Numbered from the stretch's first letter, positions 8,956-22,200 are shown. The stretch: 64,000 nucleotides of DNA from Odontocerum albicorne (GCA_949825065.1 OX463852.1:20424189-20488188); one strand, 5' to 3'. Numbers and translations are program-made. The notes: generated by a model not told the origin, from the letters alone.

Positions 8956-10799
8956 CATGGGTGGCCAACCTTTTCAGCAGCCGGGCCAGATTTTAAAAAT
9001 GAGATTTCCTACCGGGTCATACAACAAAATTTCTTTTATTTTTCAAAGCAAACAAGAAATATATTGTTTTTTTAAGAAGATATAACAAAAATGAGAATCA
9101 AACATATTTATTAGATTAGAGTTAGGCAATACAAAAAATAACAATAAAAAATAAACAAAATGTAATAAATTTTAGTTACACGTCTGATTTTGTTTGTCAG
9201 AACTAAGTGTATCAATGTTGATAACGATTGATGTTGTTGCTACACGCAAACAGTTTTCCAAATGCTCATCAGTGCCGCTAATTCTTCTATTTTGTTAAAA
9301 TGGATATCCACGCCCCTGATAAAAATCGCCACTTGGGCGGTATCTGTTAGGTATGTGCTTTCATCCAATGCTAGAGCAAAAAATATGAACTTGGATACTC
9401 GATTTTTCAAATTATCTTCAATATGTTTTCCAATGGCGTCCACACGCCTAGTAATAGTTTGACGAGACAGGCTTATTTTTGAGAAATCCGTTTTCTTTTC
9501 TGGGCACAGAATTTCAACAATACTCTCCAAACATTCCTTAACCATTTCACCATCTGAATATGGCTTCGATTTTTTTGCTAGTACCGTGGCTACTGCATAA
9601 CTAGCTTTTACATAGCCTGTTGACTCTTGAGCCGCTCTAGTAAATATACGACATTGTACAGAAAGTTTTCTTTTTAATTAATTTACTTGGTCTTGTCGAA
9701 ATTACCCTTCGTACTTATCAAACTTATTTGCATGTTTAGCCTCGTAATGCCATTTAATGTTATACTCTTTCAAGACAGAAACAGAATTATTGTATATCAA
9801 GCATATTGGCTTTGTTTTAAATTCCACGAAAAAATAGTTTATAGTCCATATGTCTTGAAAACTTCTCAGTTCTTCTGTGACTCTTCTCATCTTTGGTCCA
9901 ACGTCTTTACTACTTGACGCCATTGTGGGTCTTCGTTTTTAACTAAAAAAAATAAATAAAATGACATCAGTATTACATAACTTTCTGACAAAAGGATGAG
10001 ATACTTATGGTGCATTGTAAAAAATCTGTAATCCCATTAAGGATCTGATTCGGGCTAATTCATTAGTTAAATAAAAACAAAGTATGTAAATAAAGTAAAA
10101 TACTAAACAAAGGCCTTTTATTTTTTTGTACTAATAAACGAAAAAGTAGGTACTCAGACAAAAGCCAGTGAAAAGCACGGTTGGTAATTTGGTTTGATAC
10201 CCATAATTAAACACAAAACAAAAAATAGAACTCTACCAAATCAAAGCCAAATATCATAGATTAATTTAAAAAAATAAAAGCTGGGTTTGCTTACCTTCAC
10301 TGCACTTAAAAAAGTAGACAGGACTCGGTATAGTATTAGACAGAATACTCGGTTATAGCAACTTGTATTCTTATCAATGTGTATTTGAAAGTTGATCGAA
10401 AAATCTCACGAGACACATGGCGATAACGCACACAATGGAAGCGACCACACGCCCGACGGCGATGCGAGCTTCCCACAGACTGGCGGTCGCACAACGCATC
10501 CCGCCCCGCATTCACGCTCACGGCTATCCACGCAAGATCGGCGTGCGCGCTTTTTAAAATCAGCTTAACGTTGTGATTGTTAACACGAATATACCATAGA
10601 AGAAATTGTCACGATAGTTGAATCAATGTACTGAGATACTTCCATATATGGGATATGATACGAACTACGCACGATAGAATGTTCTTTTGGTGGTTTTATG
10701 TACACTAAAAGAAAAAAATGTGTGCATATGCTCCGCGGGCCACAAGTAGAAACCCAGCGGGCCACACGCGGCCCGCGGGCCGCGGGTTGGCCACCCTTG
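8956..10799 (-). mobile_element. internally deleted hAT element with 8-bp target duplication
   Basis: The left end CATGGGTGGCCAACC and the complemented right end CAAGGGTGGCCAACC form 15-bp inverted repeats with one mismatch. Both are flanked by CTTTAAAC (8948-8955 and 10800-10807), an 8-bp target duplication diagnostic of hAT. The minus strand keeps N-terminal transposase sequence (9240-9923). The catalytic and dimerisation regions are missing, and the right third is a CpG-rich block (about 10430-10560, and again near the right end) upstream of the transposase start. Confidence 0.92.
9240..9923 (-). pseudogene. hAT transposase N-terminal part (GTF2IRD2/ZBED-like), broken
   Basis: The start at 9923 reads MASSSKDVGPKMRRVTEELR, then INYFFVEFKTKPICLIYNN and WHYEAKHANKFDKYEG, a C2H2-like DNA-binding motif. 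The usual second Cys of CLIC is Tyr here. After a break near 9700 a second open stretch (9240-9545) reads CPEKKTDFSKISLSRQTITR and FALALDESTYLTDTAQVAIF. DESTxxxDTAQ is the conserved start of the hAT catalytic region in GTF2IRD2-like proteins. The frame ends soon afterwards and the rest of the catalytic domain is gone. This is a dead transposase, not a host gene. Confidence 0.85.
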
Positions 10800-10954
10800 C
10801 TTTAAACCAAAGAAATTATTTAAAAAAATCTTACTCATCTTTGTCACAGAACAAATTATTTTCAATTTTTCTTCAATTGTAAAGTACCCTTCACCATACC
10901 CCAACTGGCCATAGAGACATTTTGAATACCATGGCCGGGAGACATTGTTTTCGA

Positions 10955-11215
10955 CTCTATAATGGAGCCTTCGGTATTAAAATCACTGGAGAAAGCACAT
11001 AACTCATAGTTTGTCATCACACGTGTTAACAATACTACTCGTACTAGAAGAGACAACAACACTCGCACAAGTCTAGCGCTCATGAGTATTGTTACTGGAC
11101 GATTTTTACCAGATTGGGACCTTGACCAAATTGGGACCTAGAACCATCGAGAATCAAAACCAAAACCCCCGGTTGTGAGTCGAGTATCTTACCAACTAGG
11201 CTATGGAGGCATTCA
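10955..11215 (-). repeat. type 2 SINE, minus orientation
   Basis: On the minus strand the tRNA-like head GCCTAGTTGGTAAGATACTC and a B box GGTTTTGATTCTC run from 11215. The type 2 body follows, with GCGCTAGACTTG, then a GTTGTTGTCTCTTC stretch and TATTGTTAACACGTGTGATG. Diverged but nearly full length. Confidence 0.7.
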
Positions 11216-11585
11216 ATAAGAAATGAAATTGAATATGTCAAATATAAATTGTATGGAATATTGCATCATATCTAAAGAGTTTTCTAAATTAAATGTAATC
11301 ATTCTCATACTGAGGGTCTTCGTAATATGCAAAGATTTAGAGCCAAGCAATAAAATAGATAATCCCACCAGGAGACAATAATTGTAACATTGAGAGGTCT
11401 CTCATGCTCTTCATGGGTTTCTTGGTAGAAATCCCATAAGAATGACAAATAAATAAGGAACCAAAACACAGTCCTGCCGGACTTCAGAAGTGATCCTGAA
11501 ACACTCATACTGGCTACCAGCCGTACCTAAAGGTATTCGGAGTCTTGATACGTGATCTAAATCATGATTACAACCTTAGAAACCA

Positions 11586-11728
11586 TATTCTACTTTATAT
11601 AACGGTATAACCCTACCGGTTTCAAGGTTTTCACCTCATCATCAGGGGAGTCTTGTTTATGTTCCCCTGATAATGAGGTGAAAACCTTGAAACCGGTTTT
11701 AGGTTATACCGTTATATAAAGTGGAATA
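11586..11728. repeat. large inverted repeat made of two Penelope-like element ends
   Basis: Arms 11586-11649 and 11663-11728 are near-perfect inverted copies around a 13-base spacer. Each arm, read outward from the centre, carries CTGATRATGAGG, AAAACCTTGAAACCGG and ATACCGTTATATAAAG. The same end occurs singly at 19773-19834 beside a GIY-YIG relic, which ties it to Penelope-like elements. Confidence 0.8.
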
Positions 11729-12672
11729 AACAATGTTTGACTAAACAAATGTCAATGTCTCTAAACCTCCAAAGTGTTAATGTCTTAACTATAAATAATA
11801 TATGAGAAAGCATTTATTAAGCTAACGACGTGTGTGGGCTGTTGAAAGTGTTTTTAAAGTCGATGAAACAGCAAGTAAGCGGTGAGCTCAGTTTTTGTGT
11901 TTGTTGGAAAATGAAGCTGATTTAAAAAATGGTTTGTTCAAGTTTTACCATTAAAAAATAGACTGTTGCTTCTGACTAAAGACCATGTGTGAGACCAGAC
12001 TTTTTAGGCATCACTTTCAGACCAGACCATTCGGAGCTGCAGTTTCTCTTTAAAAGGAGGCAAGTCAGAGTCTATAGCAGTTGCCCAGACTCGCAAATCC
12101 AGCAAGAATGTCATAATGACAGAGATTTTTTTATTTAATAAAAAAATATGGCATAGAAATATAATCCTTGCCAGATTTATATTTTTCACCCATTACGGAG
12201 AGTTTACTTTTTTATGTAGAATGGCGACGAAACCTCCAGGCGGGAAGAACAACCTCTCCATGATAACTTTAAGAATCCTTACTCATCGCACCAAATAACT
12301 TTTTCCTGCAATAACACCATCAAGTGAGAAGAGACCGACAGTGCCTCTATAAAAAAATATAAACCAACCAGCCGACACGAAAAGAAGGATATTAAAAGTT
12401 CCAAAGAAAACGTCATCTTATCCCTTCGATAGGCACCCTCTACCTACCGACAGACAGAGGAAACTTTTTTAAAATAACATACTCCTTCTACCTCTCGTTG
12501 ACGAACTCGAGGTGTAAAAAAGTATTTCCATTTCGATTGGGTATTCCACTGCTCGAATTTGATTATTTATCCCATCAAGCTGGCGTGAGATTTTAAAAAT
12601 ATTGTCTTGGAGTCACTAACACTGGCATCTGCTGCAAATGGTATCCTTGAAATGGACACGTTTATTTCGACG
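11729..12672. other. intergenic sequence with nothing recognised
   Basis: No gene or clear repeat was seen between the Penelope-like palindrome and the hairpin at 12673. The interval 11216-11585 to the left is equally blank. Confidence 0.3.
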
Positions 12673-12713
12673 TACCGAGCGCTTAACCAGACTGTCTGGT
12701 TAAGCGCTCGGTA
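12673..12713. repeat. perfect 19-bp inverted repeat, 3-base loop
   Basis: Arm TACCGAGCGCTTAACCAGA at 12673-12691 is followed by CTG and the exact complement at 12695-12713. It could be a terminator-like or foldback structure. It lies downstream of the 3' ends of both converging host genes. Confidence 0.85.
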
Positions 12714-12845
12714 TAATGATTATTTTCGATACCTTTGTGTGCCTTAATGATCATAATGAACATTTTCGTGATCTTGACGCCTTGATGAGCATTATGAGCA
12801 TTTTAGACACGTCTATGCCTTTACGACCATAATGATCATTTTATA
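12703..12845. repeat. 38-bp tandem repeat, about 3.5 units
   Basis: Units beginning GCCTTAATGATCATAATGA, GCCTTGATGAGCATTATGA and GCCTTTACGACCATAATGA start at 12741, 12779 and 12817. A partial unit precedes them. Divergence between units is moderate. Confidence 0.75.
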
Positions 12846-13020
12846 CTTTTGTACCGCACCTCACACAACAATCTCCTTATCGACTTAACTTACCCTCAGA
12901 CATCTTAAGTAAATTATAATCTTAAATCAAAGCTTAAAATTTTGAAATTTATAATAAAAAATGGAATTCTTTGATCAATAAACAAATTTAATGTCTAAAT
13001 AAATTTTTAATAACAACGTC

Positions 13021-13026
13021 TTTATT
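13021..13026 (-). promoter_or_regulatory. polyadenylation signal of the Rh50 gene
   Basis: AATAAA on the minus strand lies 61 nt after the Rh50 stop codon, giving a short 3' UTR. Confidence 0.6.
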
Positions 13027-13086
13027 CATTTAATATAATATAACATTAACATAAAATTAAAGAAATTAATAATTCAGAATATTTTC

Positions 13087-13277
13087 TCAGACATTATCAA
13101 GTGAGATGTCCTGAACAAATGATGGGTTGTTGTGGCCATTGTCCTTAGCGGAGTCTGAAGACGCTTTGCGGTGGTCGTGCGTGGTCTCAGGTTCGTGAGG
13201 AAGCTCCCAAGAGAACTCATCGTCATATTTTTTATTATCCGGTAGAGCTCCTACTAAAGGCGTTTTGATGAAAACTC
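13087..13277 (-). CDS. Rh50: Rh50 exon 8: cytoplasmic C-terminal tail
   Basis: The acceptor TTTATAG at 13278 restores phase 1. The exon opens [12 protein letters not shown], runs through acidic, His-rich sequence ([18 protein letters not shown]) and ends DISLDNV plus TGA at 13087-13089. A hydrophilic tail is normal for Rh proteins. Confidence 0.9.
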
Positions 13278-16200
13278 CTATAAAGCCATTAAAATTATTG
13301 TTTCATTGAAAATATAAGTTTAACATAATGAAAATAACGATTAAATTTTTTGAATAAGAACTAAAAATACTTAAAATATTACATTTTTAAGTAGATACTG
13401 CCCAGACAAAAGCGCTTAAACACCATCGTGCACATTTTTTGACAGTGAAAAAAGCTGTATATTTTTTACGAATATATAACAATCAACAAATATTTTGTCC
13501 GAGTTAGCTTACTTTTAATTCATAATAGTATTTGGAATTTAGGTATGTTGTTTTTTTAAATGATATATATATATATTTTAGAGCTAAAATTTTACACTTT
13601 TAATACATCTGTTTAAATATGATGATGGTAACGTAATTTTTTCTGAGCGTAATCTAAATTCTAATCTACCTATATATTTTTTCGCTAAGATGTTTTGTAA
13701 TACTATATACTCGTACATGATAGTGTAATAAATCATTTTGTTTCATATGTTGGGGTGAGCAGAGTGAAAATTTTATAAAAAACAATATATTTTAAATTGA
13801 GAAAAAATGTGCAAAAATAATTTAAAAAAAGTGAAATACTTATTAAGCCTTTAATATTTATTATAAAAGCTGGTAAAATAATTTTAAAACTACTGAAAAA
13901 AAATAAAAAAATGTTAAATCACATTAAACTGCTAATTTGGTTCTACATTTGCAGATCTAAATTTAAGCACTACATATTAATTTAAAAAAATCGTTTCAGG
14001 AAAAAAAACATTGTACATATTGTGAGTTTTAAAAATATTTAAACTGTGGGTCTTAAAAAATGGACTAACTGTGGGTTGTAAAATGTCGAAATTATCGTAT
14101 TATCAGTTTCGGGTACGTTCCAATAATATTCATCATCGAAGAAGTATTCATCCGAGTCCAAAAACCCGACGTAAGGAGATCGCAAGATTTTTCCTGTCAA
14201 AATTTCAAAAATACTTACTGCCTTTTATTTTAAATAATTCAATTAAAACTTTTCTTTGAGATAATTGTGCTGTCTTATGGATTATTACATTTAAATAAAC
14301 TTGTATTTATAATTTGTTGAATACTAAGTATCTAATTCGCAATTATTTTTTAATTTATAAAGTATTTGAATGTTATTATATTTAAGGAATAGCTTCGTCG
14401 TTCAGTTATTTGTATGATTTTGTCCTCAGTGAGATACCGGCAAAAACCTAGTTTATTGTGGATATGACAAATGAAAGGCAACAAATCCAGATCCATTAAA
14501 CTTGTGTGTCCAAATTAAATAATCTGTTGTTTTTTTCGCAAATTGTGTATTTATAGATTTCTTGTCATGTGTAAATATAATGATTTTTTTTAATATCCTG
14601 GTGCTTTAATTGTAATGTGGCAATCTTTTCCAATCAGAAATCAATTTAAGATGTCTTAAGTGACAAAACTGTATTACAAGAAGGTTGCGTACTAACAGGA
14701 ATCGAACCCGCAACCCCCATACTAGAAGGTTAGTGTCATATCAACTAGGTCACAGAAGTTCTCTGTTTCACATGTTTTGAAATGAACTTTCAAAGCTATT
14801 TGTATACCTGTAATAATTCCTGTAACAATGGCTACAACCAATGTAACCCCCAGCCCCAGCAATTGATAGGCGGCTTGTTGGCCACTGCTACGCCCTGAAG
14901 TTTCTGTGCCATTTTCCGATGCAGCCAAGTCCTTCTGAAATATTGCCAATCGTTATTGAGTTATCATTGGCAAGATGCTAATTAATAAGAACAATAAAAA
15001 AATATAAGCTGTAGATTAATTAGAATGCAATAAAAATTACAAAAAAAAAGAAAAATATAATTTATTTCAATAATTAATCTATTTCTTAGAATATTTAACT
15101 ACAAATTACTTTGTTATTCCACTAATTATATTGATCTCTACACGTGTTTCTACCTCCTATTCAGAAGCTCATTTCAGGGGACATGAGTTAGAAAGATGTG
15201 AAGCGGGGATTATTGTAATTAGTGGAATAACAAAGTCATTTATTGTTAAATATTCTGATATGGATTTCCATAAAGTTTTAACCAAATCGTTTGATAAATC
15301 ATATTTTTTCTTTCTATTTTCTTAGTAAAATTCTTGTACCAAGTATCCTCGTAAGCAAGGGCTGCCTTTTGAGTTTCTCACCATCACCCACACTAACCTT
15401 CCAGAGCGATCTACTCGTACTTTCGAATATTTTTTAGTCACGTATTTTTGCAACATGGAAAATATTTAAGGAGCTTCTTCTCTACTTACGCCATACTAAA
15501 GTGAGAAAAGGATGACCACGATACAGACAGAAGGTTTTATGTCACAAAAGAGGGGGAAGGGGTGAGAACTGTTTGTGAAACGTATATCGTCGTCATACAG
15601 GAGAAAGTGACCAACTAACAAAATGCAAAATGTTCAGGAGAGCCATTTAACCATTTTTACACTTTTGTTTTAATTTTTTTTTTAAATAAATGTATTTACA
15701 CTTGTGATTATTTTTGTGTGTATAGAAATGTTCATTGCTTTCAAAATAAAGAAATAATATTTTTGAAAATTTTCATATAATTTTGCTTGTAAGAAAATAA
15801 ACATCAATGCCGATAGTCATTTTAAACAAGTCAAGATATTATTATTATTATTCTTCCAAGTTCTTGCTGGGTTATTTCTTCCAGGCCACCATTATGTTAG
15901 TAAGGTGTCAGATAGTCATTAATCACGTTTTCGCAAAAAATGTACTTGTTCACTTTCTCTTGTATGACGACGATATGTAATCTAGTTGTAAGCTTATTCT
16001 TAAACTTAAGACCATTACTGTGAGCAGCATCAATGTCTGCCAACATTTTCGCAAATTTAGCAAATGAAAGAAAGCCATCCTTGGACGTCCCTAAGTTAAA
16101 GAAGACTATCGAGACAAATATAGTCCGATGCACAACACTCCGGAGCTCTCCATTTTCATAGCAGTACTACAAAACGTGGTTAGCCGATCGATCTGGGTTG

Positions 16201-19200
16201 CCACAAAATTAAAAGTGTGCCTTTCTAAAAAGGAAGACATCCATCGTTATTCATTCTTGATATAGGTAAATTGAATTGGTAATACATAGATATACGAGTA
16301 TATCATCCTGCCGTATCCCATGCGGCCCAAACATCTCGAAGCTCTTTTCTTCATCTTATTCATTCTTGATATAGGTAAATTGAATTGGTAATACATAGAT
16401 ATACGAGTATATCATCCTGCCGTATTCCATGCGGCCCAAACATCTCGAAGCTCTTTTCTTCATCTTATTCATTCTTGATATAGGTAAATTGAATTTGTAA
16501 TACATAGATATACGAGTATATCATCCTGCCGTATCCCATGCGGCCCAAACATCTCGAAGCTCTTTTCTTCATCTTATTTAACACCTTCATTTTATCTATG
16601 CATTCATTTCACATGTCTTTATTTCGCCTTCTCTCATATATTGATACTCCACCACCTTTTTACGGTTCACAAAAAGTTTGACAAGAAGTGAGCTCCGGCA
16701 CCGTTTTGTTTTTTAAAAAAAAGCACTGGCTATAACACACTATTATGTATTGTCATTTTTGCTAGTTTTTATATAGCGCGGTAGTTGTATATTACATTGA
16801 GTGCTTCGTTTACCTTATCCCCTGTCACTACCCTTCTTTTAATGTCCTTTTCAACTCGTTCATCACACGTACATATTCAGTCCAGATAAAAGAACTCACC
16901 AGCTTGCTCCAGTTTCTCTGAGTTAACCTATACATGCCAACACTTTTTAACACACGTCCTACTATAACCATACCTTTGGTCTCGCTGCATTCATTTTAAA
17001 TCATTTTACCAGGCATCAGGTGAATTGGTAATCCTCTTCAAATACTAAAAATATAGAATAAAAATAAAATTACCGAAAAATCAACACCCATCGCTGGAAA
17101 TACGGTATAGAGAGAGTTTTTGTAGGACTTTTCAGAAGCCAGGTAGGCTAGCAGCACAGCTATGAGTCCAGATAGAACGCCCGGCATGCCGTGGAGGTTG
17201 TGCACTCCGCAAGTATCGTACAGTCGCATGAAAGATCGAAGGCGAGGCTGAAAACAAAACAATTACTTCATCTTCTTCCTTTTATCCACGAAGAAGAATG
17301 GGGCTAGATCAGAAAATTCCGAGACATTTATCACAGTTAAAACGAAGTGTACGTACGGATTACGGCATGTAAAATGGTGTAGGAAACCACTACTTCATAA
17401 AACATAAGAAGATAGATGTTTCAATTGTTTATTTTTTTATCATTTCTTTGTAATATGGTTTATGTGCACAAGAGTGTGGACTGAAAATCATTTGTCGTTC
17501 TCAACGCCAGCCTCGTCCTCCAATTGGTGGGGTTGAATCTTGATTGTGAGGACGTTATAAGATGATTTTGCTTGCTTTTATTACAAATAAATTTAAAAAA
17601 AAAATCCAGTGTCTTAAAATACGTCTGTGATTCAAAGACATATACACATATTTACATTTATATCAATAATCTTATTTTTTTTATTGAATTTGATAACTTC
17701 AACTCATCAAATGTAGAAAACTTACTGTGAGGTATTTGTATCCAAGCACAGACAAGGCTCCAGCAATCATCCCAGCGATCATAGCTCCGAATGGATGCAT
17801 CATCAGGTTGCACACAGCTCCTACTGCCACTCCACCAGCAAGTGTCGAGTTCTGGACGTGGACCATATCGAACTTCTTTTCCGAGCTGGTGAGAGAAGAT
17901 ATCACAAAGGCTGTGATAGTACAAGAAGCCAAGGACAAGTATGTGTTAATGATGGCTCTATACTGTTCGTCCCCAGACACTAGACCACCATTGAAAGATG
18001 GCCAGAAAATCCAGAGGAAAAGTGTTCCTGAAAATAAAATTCAATGGTTTTGTTTTGATGAATATATTTATTCAATCAAGAAAACAGTATGAACGTTATG
18101 TTTTAATTAACAAGTTTATATGAAAGAGCTGGAAAGGAAAATAATCAATCCGGTTAAGGAATATACGACATTAAACGAGCACATGGGGAAACAATATTTC
18201 CGGTTAAGGAATATCCGACATTGAACGAGAACATGAGGAAAGAAAAAAAATGTCCAGGTTAAAGAATGTCTGACATTGAACATGGGGAAAAGAAAAATAA
18301 AAACGTTTCGATTAAGGAATATTCGACATTGGACCAAAATACGGGGAGTCGGGGGAATATTCTAAGCAGCTCAGAATAGAGGTGCATGTCCCAAAGTTTT
18401 TTACTCATATGTTAATATAATCACTACATTCATAGCGTGTAATCATCCTCCTTGGCCTAGTTGGTAAAACATTTGTCATCTAATTGGAGGTTTATGGTTC
18501 GATTCCCGTTGCTACTTTAATAAATAATCAGGGGTCCCAGTCTGGTAAACGATTTCGTTTAGTAATAATACTAATACACGATAGAAGTATGCAATATTGT
18601 CAATATGTAAACAGCGAGCTTCGTGCCGGTATGAAAAAATATAAATCTGTATAAAAAATATAAATATGTATTGAAAATTTACAAACAAGTTAGCCAAAGG
18701 TAATATTTTTTGAGAGTTCGAATTTCTTCACATTTTTTATCTGTGAGTTTAAAGTTCGAATTTCTTCATATTTTCACCAGTCCCTACAGAATAGTTTTTT
18801 GACAGTTTAAAGTTCGAATTCTTCATATTTATTTACCAATATCTTTAAAATGTTTTAATGTGAGTTTCAAGTTCGAATTTCTTTATATTTTTATATCAGT
18901 ATCTATAGAATGTTTTTTTTGCGAGTTTAAACTTCGAATTTCTTCATTTTTTTCATCAATACCTATAGAATAGTTTTTTTGAAAGTTTAACATTCGAATT
19001 TCTTCATATTTTTGTATCAGTACCTATAGAATGTTTTTATTTATTTGAGAGTTTGAACTTCTCCATATTTTGATCAGTAGGTACCTAAAGAAAAGTTTTT
19101 TGAGAGTTTAAGGTTCGAATTTCTTCTGCATTTTATTAAGTAGAATGATAAATACAATATACCCATACCAATCATGGCAAATATATCGGAAGTGTAATTA

Positions 19201-22200
19201 GCTCCTTCTAATTCATAGCTTATTAAAGTTTTTTCCTTTGGTCTTAACATGAAACTAACTGCGAGTCCAAAATACGCTCCAAAGGCGTGCACGACTATTG
19301 ATCCTCCGACATCAGTAATCTGTTGAGAAAAAAAATGTATTAGTGAGTTAAGCGTGTGATGAGTTATTGTTCATTATTTTGTTGTGGTTGTTGAAATTCA
19401 GAAGCGGACGTAATAATTAAATGTGATAGCTTAAGATTTAAGATGTGTAAGAATGTGGATGTAGAATGTGGATGTAATTAGAAATGAAAGTATTTCGTAA
19501 CAGGCCTTGTCCAGTGAAGTGGCTTTTTTTCACTTGCACTTTCTTTGTTAACGTCGTATTTCGGATAATAAAAAGAATAAGAAATAGTAACATTTATGGA
19601 AATAGTAACATTTATAGACATTTGATATGTATACTTCAACAAAAAATCAATTTTTATTCCATTATATATTATTTACGTAAAACTATGATTTATTACATTA
19701 TTTATAGTTGTCATTATTAACATTGTGGAGGTTTAAAGGCATTATAATTTGTTTTATCAAACACTGTTTATTCCACTTTATGTAACGGTATAACCCTACC
19801 GGTTTCAAGGTTTTCCCCTCATCATCAGGGGAGCACAAACGAGACTGAATTCTGTTCGAACTGGTACCGACATACACACTTCTAACGGTAAATATTCGGG
19901 TTGGGGATTGTGGGTAGAGGGAGGCAGAAGACAACTTTGGCGATTAGCGGCGATATTCTGGGAATATATGTGTTTGCCAGATGTTCTCCCCGATGTCTTT
20001 CCTGTATAGAAATTATCACAATCAGCACATACAAGTTTATAAACACACACACCACTGTTGGTAAGTGTTCTATTTTTGCCTTTCCCGTTAAATAAGAGTT
20101 TCCGGCGATTAAAATTAGTGTAAAAAGCTGGCTTTATGTGACTTGGATTTTTTGCTTATTTCGTATGGTATGTTTTTTTTATAAATAGGACTTGTTACAT
20201 TTATAGGTATGCTTATAAGTGCCGTTAAATATATGATATTTTATGAGTTTCTTTTTTGTTTTATTTTTTTCAATCTGACGATCTCTGTGGCCTAAAAGGT
20301 TGCAATGACGACTTTTGTAGCCTAGTTAGCGAGACATTTGTCTTCTAATCTGTGGGCTATGGGTTAGATTTCGGTCAAAATTTAATGTACGAGTAGTTTG
20401 AAAAGGACTCATTTAGGACCTTTTTAAAATCTTTATGATTAATTGAAAGAACTATAAATCTTCCAGGTTATACTCTATACTATGAAAGTGTAATGGAATG
20501 AACGATATAATCTGATTTTTATATTGTTATTTAAATGTAAGGTAAAATTAAAAAAATCATATTTAATAATATTTTACTTACTCAACTTCTATTTAATTTT
20601 TATTTTAGATTTTTAATTGTCCTTTTTATGTTGCTCAAATATTTTGTTTTTGTTGTTTATTAAAGTCATAGCTGGGAATACTAAATTGTGGTGGGTTGAA
20701 AAAAATATATGGGGCCAATCCGCTGATATGATGAAAAATCAACTTAATAATAATGATAATAAAATGAAAAGTTTGTAGATCTTCCGATATGTGATAGTAA
20801 GGCTGTAGCGGAAGATTCTGTAATATATCTCATTATTTTGTATGAATTGTAAAGAAGAATGAAATAACTATAAATAACACTGCATTTGTATATCTTTATG
20901 TATAATAAGCTGAACTGATCATTAAACTTACGATATATCTTTATGTATAATAAACTGAACTGATCATTAAACTTACTATATATTATATTTAAAAAAAAAT
21001 CATAAACAAATAAATGTAACAGAAGTGCATTTGTAATAATTTCAGTTACTTAAAATCATAATGGAAGTGGAAATATTATTACGCTCAAAGAAATTTACAA
21101 AATAAAATTACTTTGAAAATATCAAGAAGAAGATATTCATTAGCTGCGAATATAATGATTTCGATGCAGCCCATGACAATCAGCTGAAGGAAGGTTGTTT
21201 GTCCCAAGACTGCACCCATAGAGATAAGAACACTTGCAGCGGCAATGTCAGCTCCTAAAAGATGGAAAAAAGTCTCATTCAGATTTAATTTCTCCACCAG
21301 AAATCGGACTTACTTCTCCCTGTTAACCTTATTATAGAATTGTGGTGACCAGGAATTGTTTTACAGTTTCCTTCAGTTTATTTAAAAAACGATGAATGAA
21401 TTATTCTGTTAAGGCCTTCTATGACATAAATAATTATATTTTTAATTTGATATTTTCTCGTTTTATTAAATCTGTATCGGTGTCATCGCTGTCCTTTTCA
21501 TATTACAATGTGGGGCTAGCAGATGAGGGGCTCCCTCCCAGGGAGGACTCTTTCACTGTGTGGCTTTTTAACGAATGTAAACTCGTAAAAAATCTCACTA
21601 TAAAAGTTTGAACGTATCTAAAAACAAATATCAAGTTTATATTTGTTTTTAGATACGTGATATCAAGTTATTCAAAATGTGTTTATTTTTTTATTTTCTT
21701 GAATATTTGAAATTAGTTTAAAATAATTTCGAACATTGTGAAATCATTCGATAATTTTGTTCGTAAATTTGTGTATTCATCATTTTGTGTATATCACAGT
21801 TATGTTATTATGTACTCTTCTTCATTCTAACTGAATTGGTTTAATGATGGGTTGGACTTTGTTTACACGATCACATCGTTACAGTATTATAATGTACACC
21901 AATCAGTTTAATGATGTGAATTATAATTTTGCGGTTTACATGTTTATCTTGTTACATAATGAAATACCTGGAATAATGGCAATATTTTATTTTACGTACA
22001 ATTTATCCTTGTTTTTATGGAGACAATTTAGTACTGTTAAAGTTCAAAATGATATTGAAAGAGAGTTAATATAATAAGTGTTTTTTTAACAATATAAGAC
22101 GATTTAAATTTTCAGCTGATTACCCTTCTCACTATCTCTCCTTGAAAAATGGCCGTGAACTCCTATATATGAAGGAGTATACGCTAGTGTCAAGTTGATT

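Noticed and set aside
15897..16133. LINE endonuclease domain
   Set aside because: Only HIVVIQE resembles the start of an endonuclease domain. No catalytic residues follow.
16247..16573. CRISPR-like array
   Set aside because: The 109-bp units are direct tandem copies with no unique spacers, in a eukaryotic intron.
21612..21658. microRNA precursor
   Set aside because: 20-bp arms and a 7-base loop are too short for a Drosha/Dicer substrate.
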